Assembly (NCBI GenBank): GCA_035650495.1
Contig: DASRHK010000026.1
Span: forward strand, 11,261 to 75,260
Source of the DNA: DASRHK01 sp035650495
GTDB lineage: Bacteria; Pseudomonadota; Gammaproteobacteria; Nevskiales; Nevskiaceae
Direction of reading: 5' to 3'
DNA length: 64,000 nt
Notes under the pieces: generated by a model
Seen by the model: the letters and a program-made list of their open reading frames with translations, nothing else
Database searches by the model: none
Told to the model about the DNA's origin: nothing
Program-made: the position numbers and the translations under genes
Shown here: positions 7,946-16,800 of the stretch, one piece after another
Position numbering within the stretch: position 1 is the first letter of the stretch
Layout of the letters: each line of letters opens with the position of its first letter

Positions 7946-9328
7946 GTGGGGGAGATGCGATTCGCGACTCAGGCAGCCCGGGCCGGCAACAGCGACGGCT
8001 GGCGCGGCGCGCTGGTCGCGCTGATGGCCTGGCTCCTGATCATCCTGATGATCGTGCCGGACAACTTCGACTATCTCGCGCTCAAGGTGAGCGTCGCGGC
8101 GCCGAGCGAAGGCAGCGTGCTGTCGCGCACGCTGTGGATCGCGCTGCTGGTGATCGGCGTCGTCGTCATCCTGTCGCGCGCGGCGCAGGCCTGGCAGCTG
8201 CTGCGCGCGATGAATCCGTTCCTGATCCTGTTCAGCGTCCTCGCGATCGCGAGCGTGGCGTGGTCGATCGATCCCGAAGTCACCATCCGGCGCTCGATCC
8301 GCGTCATCACCTTCTTCGTCGACGCCCTCGCGCTCGGCGTCGCCGGCTGGCATCCTCATCGCTTCCAGAATCTCGTGCGTCCCGTGATCACGCTGATGCT
8401 CGCGGGATCGATCGTGTTCGGGCTCACCAATCCCGAGCTCGCGATCCACGACGAGAACTCGCCCGAGCTGATCGGCGCGTGGCACGGACTCGCGAGCCAC
8501 AAGAACGGTCTCGGCGCGCTCGCCTGCATCGGCGTCATCTTCTGGGCGCACGCCTGGTTCTCGCGCCAGACGCGCGGGTGGCGCGCGCTCATCGGCCTTT
8601 CGATCGCCGCGGCCTGCCTCGTGCTGTCGCGCAGCTCGACGTCGATGATGGTGAGCGTGCTGTCGGTCGCATTCCTCGCGCTGCTGCAGCGCGGACCCGC
8701 GGCGCTGCGACCGTTCATGCCGTGGCTCGTCGGCCTGTTCATCGGCGCGCTGTTGTTCTATTCGCTCGTGATCCTGCGCGTGATGCCTGGATCCGACCTG
8801 ATGCTGAAGCCGATCGCACATCTCACCGGCAAGGACCTCTCGTTCACGGGCCGCTCCGACATCTGGGACATCATCACCGACCACATCCGCTATCACCCGC
8901 TGCTCGGCACCGGGCTCGGCGCCTACTGGACCGGCCCTATCCTCGGCACGCAGTCGTATGCGTTCGTCGAGCGGCTGCAGTTCTATCCGGGCTCCGCGCA
9001 CAACGGCTATCTCGAGATCACCAACGATCTCGGGCTCGTCGGCCTGCTCTGCCTCGCCGGGTTCATCGTCGTCTTCGTCAAGCAGGCGCTGGCGCTCGGC
9101 CGCTTCGACCACGTGCAGGCGAGCCTCTATCTCGCGCTGTTCCTGCAGCAGGCGTTCACCAACCTGTCCGAGTCGCACTGGCTGTCGGTGCTCTCGGTGT
9201 GCTTCGTGATCATCAGCTTCGCGACGGTGTCGCTCGCGCGCGGCCTGATGGACGTTCGCGCGTGGCAGTGGGCGCAGCAGCGGCGCGCTGCGCAGATGAA
9301 TGGAGTGGCCCATGCCAGCCGCGCCTAG
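7946..9328 (+). CDS. O-antigen ligase / polysaccharide polymerase family membrane protein (Wzy-like)
   Basis: The 460-residue protein has 10 or more hydrophobic helices and a Wzy_C region around residues 305-360 (DLSFTGRSDIWD, then HPLLGTGLGAYW and GSAHNGYLEI), including the conserved His in SAHNGYLE. In an operon with flippase and export genes it is best read as the repeat-unit polymerase; a ligase role cannot be excluded from sequence alone. The start is GTG at 7946, preceded by GAGGAGGGG. Confidence 0.9.
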   Translation: MGEMRFATQAARAGNSDGWRGALVALMAWLLIILMIVPDNFDYLALKVSVAAPSEGSVLSRTLWIALLVIGVVVILSRAAQAWQLLRAMNPFLILFSVLAIASVAWSIDPEVTIRRSIRVITFFVDALALGVAGWHPHRFQNLVRPVITLMLAGSIVFGLTNPELAIHDENSPELIGAWHGLASHKNGLGALACIGVIFWAHAWFSRQTRGWRALIGLSIAAACLVLSRSSTSMMVSVLSVAFLALLQRGPAALRPFMPWLVGLFIGALLFYSLVILRVMPGSDLMLKPIAHLTGKDLSFTGRSDIWDIITDHIRYHPLLGTGLGAYWTGPILGTQSYAFVERLQFYPGSAHNGYLEITNDLGLVGLLCLAGFIVVFVKQALALGRFDHVQASLYLALFLQQAFTNLSESHWLSVLSVCFVIISFATVSLARGLMDVRAWQWAQQRRAAQMNGVAHASRA

Positions 9329-10412
9329 GAACTCCGGCGCGATCCCGTCGCTCGACGGCATCCGCGCGATCGCGGTGTCGCTCGTGTTCGCCGCGCACAG
9401 CGGGCTCGAGAACGTCATCCCCGGCGGGCTGGGCGTGACGATCTTCTTCGTGCTGTCGGGCTATCTCATCACCACCCTGATGCGCATCGAGCATGGCGCG
9501 AGCGGCACGGTCAGCTTCAAGGCGTTCTACCTGCGCCGCGTGCTGCGTCTGATGCCGCCGCTCGTCGTCGTCGTGGCGATTGCCGCTGTTCTCGCGCGAC
9601 TCGGCATCGCCAACGGCGAGTTCACGCCGGCCGGCCTCGCATCGGTGCTGCTCTACTTCGGCAACTACTTCGTCATCGCGAACGACTTCCACGGCGTGCC
9701 CGAGGGCATCGGCGTGACGTGGTCGCTCGCGGTCGAGGAGCACTACTACCTGTTCTATCCGCCGCTCGCGCTGCTGCTGCTTCGCTTCGCGCGCGTTCGC
9801 GTCTCGGTCGCGCTGCTGGTGACGATGTGCGTCGCCGTGCTCGCGTGGCGCTGCTGGCTCGCCTCGCACGGCGGCTCGGAAGCGTGGATCACGATGGCGA
9901 CCGACACGCGCATCGACGCGATCCTCGCCGGCTGCATCCTCGCCCTCGTCGCCAATCCGTGGCTCGATCCGCCGCGCAGCCGCAATCCGGTCCGCGATCA
10001 GGCGATCCTCGGCGGCTGCATCGCGGTCCTGCTCGCCACGCTCGCGATCCGAAATGAGTTCTTCCGCGAGACGTTCCGCTACACCCTGCAGAGCTTGGCG
10101 ATCGCGCCGCTGATCTGGCTCGCCGTCGCCAATCACGATCGGCCAACGTTCCGCTGGCTCGACTCCGCGCCGATGGCGTACGTCGGCAAAGTCTCTTACA
10201 CGATCTATCTGTGCCATCACCTGATCCTGTGCGCGCTGCAGAAGCAGCTGCCGGATCTCCCCTGGCTCGCCATCGCGGCGCTCGGCGCGCTGCTCACGCT
10301 CGCCGTCGCGGAGCCGATGCGGCGTCTCGTCGAAGAGCCCTGCGCGCGGCTGCGCAAGCGCCTGCACGGCAGCCCGGCGCCGCGCGTCGTGCTCGCGGAG
10401 CAAGTCTCATGA
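9312..10412 (+). CDS. acyltransferase-3 family membrane protein (OafA/ExoZ-like)
   Basis: The 366-residue multi-pass protein begins with the family signature SLDGIRAIAVSLVFAAHSG (catalytic-type His). It also has FFVLSGYLITTLM, FYLRRVLRLMPP and WSLAVEEHYYLFYP. Members transfer acetyl, succinyl or other acyl groups to sugars on the periplasmic face. The start at 9312 is chosen because GGAG lies 7 bases upstream; it overlaps the polymerase gene by 17 bp. It provides one route for acyl decoration of the polymer, separate from the assembly line downstream. Confidence 0.93.
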   Translation: MPAAPRNSGAIPSLDGIRAIAVSLVFAAHSGLENVIPGGLGVTIFFVLSGYLITTLMRIEHGASGTVSFKAFYLRRVLRLMPPLVVVVAIAAVLARLGIANGEFTPAGLASVLLYFGNYFVIANDFHGVPEGIGVTWSLAVEEHYYLFYPPLALLLLRFARVRVSVALLVTMCVAVLAWRCWLASHGGSEAWITMATDTRIDAILAGCILALVANPWLDPPRSRNPVRDQAILGGCIAVLLATLAIRNEFFRETFRYTLQSLAIAPLIWLAVANHDRPTFRWLDSAPMAYVGKVSYTIYLCHHLILCALQKQLPDLPWLAIAALGALLTLAVAEPMRRLVEEPCARLRKRLHGSPAPRVVLAEQVS

Positions 10413-11329
10413 TCATCGCCAACCGGACCAGCATCTGCATCGCCACCTATCGAAGGCTCGACCGTCTCGCCGCGCTGCTCGACGACCTCACGCGCCAGAC
10501 GGCGCTGCCGCTGGAGGTGATCGTCGTCGACAACGATCCTTCCGGCAGCGCGCACGCGGTGATCGAAGCGCGTCGCGCGTCGGGCACGCCCTTCCCGATC
10601 GTCTATGCGATCCAGCGCGAGAAGAACATCTCGCTCACGCGCAATCGCACGGTGGAGCTCGCGCGCGGCGAGTGGCTCGCCTTCCTCGACGACGACGAGC
10701 GCGCGCCGGCCGAATGGCTCGAGACCATCACCGGCGCCGCGGCACGCTTCGACGCGACCGGCGTGCTCGGACCGGTCGTGCCCGCGATCCCCGCGGAAGC
10801 GCCGGCCTGGATCCAGCGCGGCAATTTCTACGACTGGCCGCGCTGCTTCACCGGCACGCTGGTGCCGCTCAACCGGCTGCGCTTCGGCAACGTGCTGCTG
10901 CACGCGAGCGCGCTGCGCCGCGAGCATCCGCCGTTCGACCCGGAATACGGCGTCACCGGCGGCGAGGACGGCGATCTGCTGACGCGGCTCGTGCTCAAGG
11001 GCGCGCGCGTCATCTGGTGCGACGAGGCGCAGGTGCGCGAGCCGATCGAGCCCGCGCGCATGCGGCTCGACTGGCTGATGAAGCGCGCGATGCGCGGCGG
11101 CCAGGATTTCGCGCGCCACACGCTCGCGGGCCGCTACGGCGAGCCGACGCAGAAGCGTCGCGTCGCGCTGATGTCGCGCGCCGTCGCGCAATGTGGGCTC
11201 GCCGCTGCCTTCGCGCTGCTCTCGCTGCCGCTCGGACGTCATCGCGCCGCCCATTGGCTGGCGCGCGCCTTCGCCAACTTCGGGAAGCTCTCCGTGCTCT
11301 GGGGCTGGCATTACCGGGAATACGCATGA
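10409..11329 (+). CDS. family 2 glycosyltransferase
   Basis: The 306-residue GT-A enzyme has the nucleotide-binding start TSICIATYRRLDRL, EVIVVDNDPSG, and the metal-binding acidic cluster LAFLDDDERAP. A GGEDGDLLTRL motif serves as the acceptor-site ED element. A C-terminal hydrophobic stretch (about 255-275) may associate with the membrane. ATGA overlaps on both sides indicate coupled translation. Donor and acceptor sugars cannot be told from sequence. Confidence 0.92.
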   Translation: MIIANRTSICIATYRRLDRLAALLDDLTRQTALPLEVIVVDNDPSGSAHAVIEARRASGTPFPIVYAIQREKNISLTRNRTVELARGEWLAFLDDDERAPAEWLETITGAAARFDATGVLGPVVPAIPAEAPAWIQRGNFYDWPRCFTGTLVPLNRLRFGNVLLHASALRREHPPFDPEYGVTGGEDGDLLTRLVLKGARVIWCDEAQVREPIEPARMRLDWLMKRAMRGGQDFARHTLAGRYGEPTQKRRVALMSRAVAQCGLAAAFALLSLPLGRHRAAHWLARAFANFGKLSVLWGWHYREYA

Positions 11330-12525
11330 CCGCTCTCGCGCAGATCCTGCTCTGGCTCGTCTGGCTGCCGACCGCGGCGTGCTGCCTGTACCTCGCGCTG
11401 ATGACGCTGCGCTCGGCGACGCCGAAAGCGCCGCCGCCGGCGACGCGCCGCGTGCGCTTCGACGTCATCGTGCCGGCGCACAACGAGGTCGCGCACATCG
11501 GCCGCACCGTCGCGAGCCTGCGCAAGCTCGACTGGCCGAAGGATCATTTCCGCATCTACGTCGTCGCCGACAACTGCACTGACGACACCGCGCTGATGGC
11601 GCGCGCCGCCGGCGCGCACGTCCTCGAGCGCAGCGACCCGGATCGCCGCGGCAAGGGCTATGCGCTGCAGCTCGCGTTCCGCGCGAGCCGGCACAACGGC
11701 TGGGCCGACGCCGTCGTCGTCGTCGACGCCGACACCGAAGTCTCGCCGAATCTGCTCGACGCGTTCGCCGCGCGCATCGAGGCCGGCGCCAACGCCGTGC
11801 AGGCGCGCTACGGCGTGCTCAATCCGCACGCGTCATGGCGCACGCGCCTGATCACGGTCGCGAAAGCGTGCTTTCACATCGTGCGCTCGCGTGCGCGCGA
11901 AGTGAGCGAGCTCTCCTGCGGCATCCGCGGCAACGGCTGGTGCGTGACGCACTGCCTGCTCGCCGAAGTCCCCTACGCCGCGTTCTCGCTCGTCGAGGAC
12001 GTCGAATACGGCGCCGCGATCGCAGTCGCCGGGCATCGCGTGCACTACGCCGACGAAGCCGAAGTGCGTGGCGAGATGGCGGCGAGCGATCGCGCTGCGG
12101 CGAGCCAGCGACGACGCTGGGAAGGCGGCCGCTCGCAGCTCCAGCGCGCGCAGCTGCGCCGGCTCTTCGCCGAAGCGTGGCGCTATGGCGATGCGGTGTG
12201 CCTCGACGTCGCGCTCGATCTCCTGGTGCCGCCCCTGTCGCGCATCACGCTCAGCGTCGCGGCGCTGTCGGCGCTCACGCTGATCGCAACGCTGGTGCAT
12301 CCGCAGCTGGAAGCGATGCTGCTGCTGCCGGCGTTCTGCGCGATCGCGCTCGCCGCCTACGTCACGCGCGGCTGGCAGCTCTCCGGCATGGGGCTCGCCG
12401 GCATCACCGCGCTGCTGCACGCGCCGCGCTTCGTGCTGTGGAAGCTCACGCTCGCGCTCCGCGGCCCGCACGACGGGCAGTGGATCCGCACCGAGCGCGA
12501 GCAGACGACGAAGGTCGTTCCGTGA
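11326..12525 (+). CDS. membrane-bound family 2 glycosyltransferase (processive-type motifs)
   Basis: The 399-residue protein has an N-terminal TM helix (about 5-25) and a GT2 catalytic core: FDVIVPAHNEVAHIGRTV, DNCTDD, VVVDADTEVS (DxD) and SLVEDVEYG. The ASQRRRWEGGR segment corresponds to the Q/RxxRW motif. Two or more TM segments follow (about 300-375). It resembles the Hyp/N-glycan-like GT2 enzymes of polysaccharide loci. Role: sugar addition to the lipid-linked repeat unit; specificity unknown. It overlaps the upstream gene by ATGA and the downstream gene by GTGA. Confidence 0.9.
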   Translation: MTALAQILLWLVWLPTAACCLYLALMTLRSATPKAPPPATRRVRFDVIVPAHNEVAHIGRTVASLRKLDWPKDHFRIYVVADNCTDDTALMARAAGAHVLERSDPDRRGKGYALQLAFRASRHNGWADAVVVVDADTEVSPNLLDAFAARIEAGANAVQARYGVLNPHASWRTRLITVAKACFHIVRSRAREVSELSCGIRGNGWCVTHCLLAEVPYAAFSLVEDVEYGAAIAVAGHRVHYADEAEVRGEMAASDRAAASQRRRWEGGRSQLQRAQLRRLFAEAWRYGDAVCLDVALDLLVPPLSRITLSVAALSALTLIATLVHPQLEAMLLLPAFCAIALAAYVTRGWQLSGMGLAGITALLHAPRFVLWKLTLALRGPHDGQWIRTEREQTTKVVP

Positions 12526-13874
12526 AAGCGAGCGACGCACAGGACCATCCGATGTCGGGCCTGCGCCGGCACGGCGTCTTCGTGCGCATGTTCTCCAGCG
12601 CGGTGATGAGCCAGACCGTGCTGTCGGCGGCGAGCTTCCTGATCGGATTGCTGCTGATCCGCCAGACCAGCGACACGCAGTACGGCCTCTACGTCCTCGT
12701 CGCCAACGCGGTGCTGCTGGTCACGTCGCTGCAGTCTGCGTTCTTCGGTCCGGCGATGGTGATCCGCATGACCCCGCTCGATCGCTCCGGGCGCGGCGAC
12801 GTCGTCGGCGGCCTGTATCGCGAGCAGAAGCGCCTGCTGCGCCCGATCGCGTGGACCTGCGTCGCCCTGATCGCGGTCATGCGCGCGAGCAATCTTGTCA
12901 ACGACGAGCTCGCCCTGCTCCTGCTCGCCGGACTCGGCGCGTGCATCGCGGTACTCAAGCGCGAGTACTTCCGCACTGCGCTGTTCGCGCATCGCCGCGC
13001 GCACGACGTCCTGCGCGGCGACATGACCTACGTGGTGCTGCTGGTCGGCGGCGCGGCGCTCGCCGCGATGACGCCGATTCCCGCGGCCGCAGCAGCGGCG
13101 ACGATGGCGCTCGCCGCGCTGGTCGCCGCCGGCTTGCTGGCGCGCGCGCTCAAGCGCAACGAAGCCTGGAACGAGGCCGGCTTCCCCGGCATCCTCCAGG
13201 AGATCGCGTCGAACGCCGGCTGGGCGACGGCCGGCGCGTCGATCCATTGGTTGTTCAGCCAGGGGTACAGCTACGTCGTCGCAGCGACGCTCGACGTCAC
13301 CGCCGTCGCGGCGATCGCGTCGACGCGATTGCTGCTGATGCCGATCAATCTGCTGTCGACCGGCGTGTCGTCGCTGATGCTGCCGGTGACGTCGGGCTGG
13401 CTCAACGACAACGCGGCGCGCACCGTCTTCGGCCGCTTGCTCGCCGTCGCGTTCGGCTTGATGGTCGCCGCATCCTTCTATCTCGGCGTGATGTGGCTGT
13501 GCCGCGACTGGATCTTCACCACCGTGCTGCGCAAGCAGTTCGAGCATCGCGACGAGCTGCTCCTGCTCTGGTCGGCGGTGTCGCTGGTGATGGTGCTGCG
13601 CGATCAGCTGCGCTATCTGCCGCTCGCGCGCGCTCGCTTCCGTGAGCTCACCGGGCTCGCCGCGCTGTCGGCGACGCTGTCGCTCGCGATCACCTGGCTC
13701 GGCATGGTCCGCTTCGGCGTGCCGGGCGCGCTGTTCGGCGTGCTGACGGGCGAGCTCGCCAGCGTCTGCGGGACCATTTTCCTGTCGCTTCGCGAGATCA
13801 CGCAGCCGTCCGAGCCGAAGCAACCGCAGCCGCCGCTCGCTGCATCGACCGCCCGTCTCACGGAGACGGTATGA
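12522..13874 (+). CDS. Wzx-type polysaccharide flippase (MATE/MOP superfamily)
   Basis: The 450-residue protein has about 12 hydrophobic segments starting at FSSAVMSQTVLSAASFLIGLL. A segment near the middle (SIHWLFSQGYSYVVAATLDVTA) resembles the flippase substrate-channel helices. It should flip the lipid-linked repeat unit to the periplasm for polymerisation. The start is GTG at 12522 (GTGA overlap with the glycosyltransferase); an internal ATG at 12552 is the alternative. The Pro/Gln-rich C-terminal tail is cytosolic. Confidence 0.88.
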   Translation: MKASDAQDHPMSGLRRHGVFVRMFSSAVMSQTVLSAASFLIGLLLIRQTSDTQYGLYVLVANAVLLVTSLQSAFFGPAMVIRMTPLDRSGRGDVVGGLYREQKRLLRPIAWTCVALIAVMRASNLVNDELALLLLAGLGACIAVLKREYFRTALFAHRRAHDVLRGDMTYVVLLVGGAALAAMTPIPAAAAAATMALAALVAAGLLARALKRNEAWNEAGFPGILQEIASNAGWATAGASIHWLFSQGYSYVVAATLDVTAVAAIASTRLLLMPINLLSTGVSSLMLPVTSGWLNDNAARTVFGRLLAVAFGLMVAASFYLGVMWLCRDWIFTTVLRKQFEHRDELLLLWSAVSLVMVLRDQLRYLPLARARFRELTGLAALSATLSLAITWLGMVRFGVPGALFGVLTGELASVCGTIFLSLREITQPSEPKQPQPPLAASTARLTETV

Positions 13875-16800
13875 CGCTGCCCGACGACACGGTACGGGGT
13901 CGGACAGATCGGCCCATGAGCGCTGACCACAATGCCTCGACGCCTATGAAACACGCGGCCAAGCACATGAATCACGTGCATCAGCACATCTTTGAACTGG
14001 CTCGGCGGCAGCCGCAGTCCCCCGCGGTCCGGTTTGCGGACCGCACTCAGACCTACGAAGAGCTGGCGAGCCGCGCGCAAGCGATCGCCAACGCCCTGCG
14101 CGAAGCGGGCGCCGGCCGCGGCCGCTGCGTCGCGGTCTGCATGGAGCGCGGCCTCGACATGCCGGCGGCGCTGCTTGGCGTCCTCTCGACCGGCGCCGCG
14201 TATCTGCCGATCGATCCGGCCTTCCCCAGCGAGCGCATCGACGCCATCCTGGAAGACGCCAAGGCCGTCGCGGTCCTGACCTCGCGCGACGTCGCGATCA
14301 AGACGGCGGCGCCGCAGGTCTGCGTCGACGACGTGCGCGAATCGAGCGCCGACGCCGTCGACGTTTCCGACGACGCCGCCGCGTATCTCATCTACACCTC
14401 CGGCTCGACCGGCAAGCCGAAAGGCGTGGTCGTCACCCATCGCAACCTCGCCAACTTCCTCGAGTCGATGGCGCTGGAGCCCGGGCTGCGCGGCAGCGAC
14501 GTGCTGCTCGCGGTGACGACGATCTCGTTCGACATCGCAGGCCTCGAGCTCTGGCTTCCGCTGACCGTCGGCGCGACCATGGTGATCGCGAGCCGCGACG
14601 ACGCGATGGACGGCGAGCGCCTGCGCGCGCTCATCGACGAGCACAAGGTCAGCCTCATGCAGGCGACGCCCTCGACCTGGCGATTGCTCATCGCGGCCGA
14701 ATGGAAAGGATCGCCGGGCTTCCGCGCGCTCTGCGGCGGCGAGCCGCTGCCGATCGACCTCGCCAAGCAGCTGCTCGATCGCGGCGTCGAACTGTGGAAC
14801 ATGTACGGCCCAACGGAGACGACGATCTGGTCGACGCTCTGGCGCGTGACCGAGGCGAAGGGCCCGATCCTCATCGGCAAGCCGATCGCCAACACGCAGT
14901 GCTACGTGCTCGACGAGAACCGCAAGCAATGCGCGGACGGTGAGACCGGCGAGCTCTACATCGGCGGCGACGGTGTCGCGCGCGGCTATCACGAGCGCCC
15001 CGAGCTCACCGCCGAGAAATTCCTCGACGATCCGTTCCTGCCCGGCAATCGCATGTATCGCACCGGCGATCTCGCGCGCCGTCACGCCAACGGCGATCTC
15101 GAGTGCCTGGGTCGCATCGACTTCCAGATCAAGCTGCGAGGCTTCCGCATCGAGCCCGGCGACATCGAAGCGGCGCTGCGCGAGCATCCCGCCGTCGTCG
15201 ACGCCGCAGTCGGCGTGCGCGAGCGCGCGCCCGGCGACGCGCGGCTCGTTGCCTGGATCCAGTTGCACGACGGCGTCGCCATCGATGCGCCGCAGCTGCG
15301 CGCGCACGTCGCCAACAAGCTGCCTGCCTACATGGTGCCGCAGCACTACGCGCCGATCGCCGAGCTGCCGCGCCTCATCAACGGCAAGCTCGATCGCAAG
15401 TCCCTGCCCGATCCGTTCCAACAGGTGCGGCCTGAAGGCCGACCCACGAGCGAGGCACCGGCCGGCACTGCGCTCGAGGATGCGATCGCCGCGATCTGGG
15501 CCGACGTCCTCGGCACCACCGAGCCGATCGGCCGCGACGAGCGCTTCTTCGAGCGCGGCGGCACTTCGCTGCAGGCGATCAGCGTGCTCGCGAAGGTGCG
15601 CGCCCTGATCGGCACGCGCGTGCCGGTGACCAAGTTCTTCGCAGCGCCGACGATTGCGCAATTCGCGGCGATGCTGGAGAAGGATTATCCGACGCGCGGC
15701 GCGGACGCTTCCGAGCGAAGCGACGAATCGCGCCAGACGCTTCCCTCCGCCCGGAATGAACGCGGCTCCGGTGACATCGCCGTCATCGGCATGGCCTGCC
15801 GCACGCCGGGCGCGGAGAACGTCCAGCAGTTCTGGCAGATGATCTGCGCCGGGCGCGAAGGTGTCCGCGACCTCACCGACGCCGAGCTCGACGACGCCGG
15901 CGTGCCGAAATTCGAGCGCGAGCATCCCGCCTACGTGAAGCGCGGCGGCGTGCTGAAGGACGCCTACGCGTTCGACGCGGAGTTCTTCGGCTACAGCCCG
16001 CGCGAAGCGGAGCTGATGGACCCCCAGCATCGCGTCATGCTCGAGACCGCGTGGCACGCGATGGAGGACGCCGGCATCGCACCCTCGAGCGGCGCGCGCG
16101 TCGGCGTCTACGTCGGCGTCGCGCACAACCACTACTTCGATCGCGCGGTCGCCAATCAGCCGGTGCTGCGCTGGGGCGATTCCGGATTCCAGACGCAGCT
16201 CGGCGCCGACAAGGATTACGCGGCGTCGCGCATCGCGTTCAAGCTCGATCTGCGCGGTCCGGCGCTCGCGCTGCAGACCGCGTGCTCGAGCTCGGGCGTT
16301 GCGATCCATCTCGCCTGCCAGGCGCTGCGCGCGGGCGATTGCGACGCGGCGCTCGCCGGCGGCGCGCGCGTCAACGCCCCCGACGCGGGTTACGTTCACG
16401 TCGACGGCGGCCCGCAAGCCATCGACGGCAAGGTGCGGCCGTTCGCGAAAGACGCGAGCGGCATGGTGCTCGCCTCCGGCGCCGCATGCCTCGTGCTGAA
16501 GACGCTGGAGCGCGCGCAAGCCGATGGCGATCGCATCTACGCCGTGATCAAGGGCAGCGCGATCAACAACGACGGCGCCGACAAGATCGCCTTCACCGCG
16601 CCGTCGCAGGCGGGCCAGGTCGACGTGATCCGTCGCGCGCTCGCCCAGTCGGGCGTCGATCCCGCGAGCGTCGGCTACGTCGAAGCGCACGGCACCGGCA
16701 CGCACATCGGCGATCCGATCGAAGTCGCGGCGCTCGCGCAAGGCTACGAAGCCGCGGAGCGCATCGCGCTCGGCAGCGTGAAGGGCAATGTCGGCCATCT

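Noticed and set aside
13889..13905. GTACGG half-site near the start of the NRPS-PKS gene as a third GTACGG palindrome
   Set aside because: The right half-site does not match (TCGGAC instead of CCGTAC) and it is inside the coding region.
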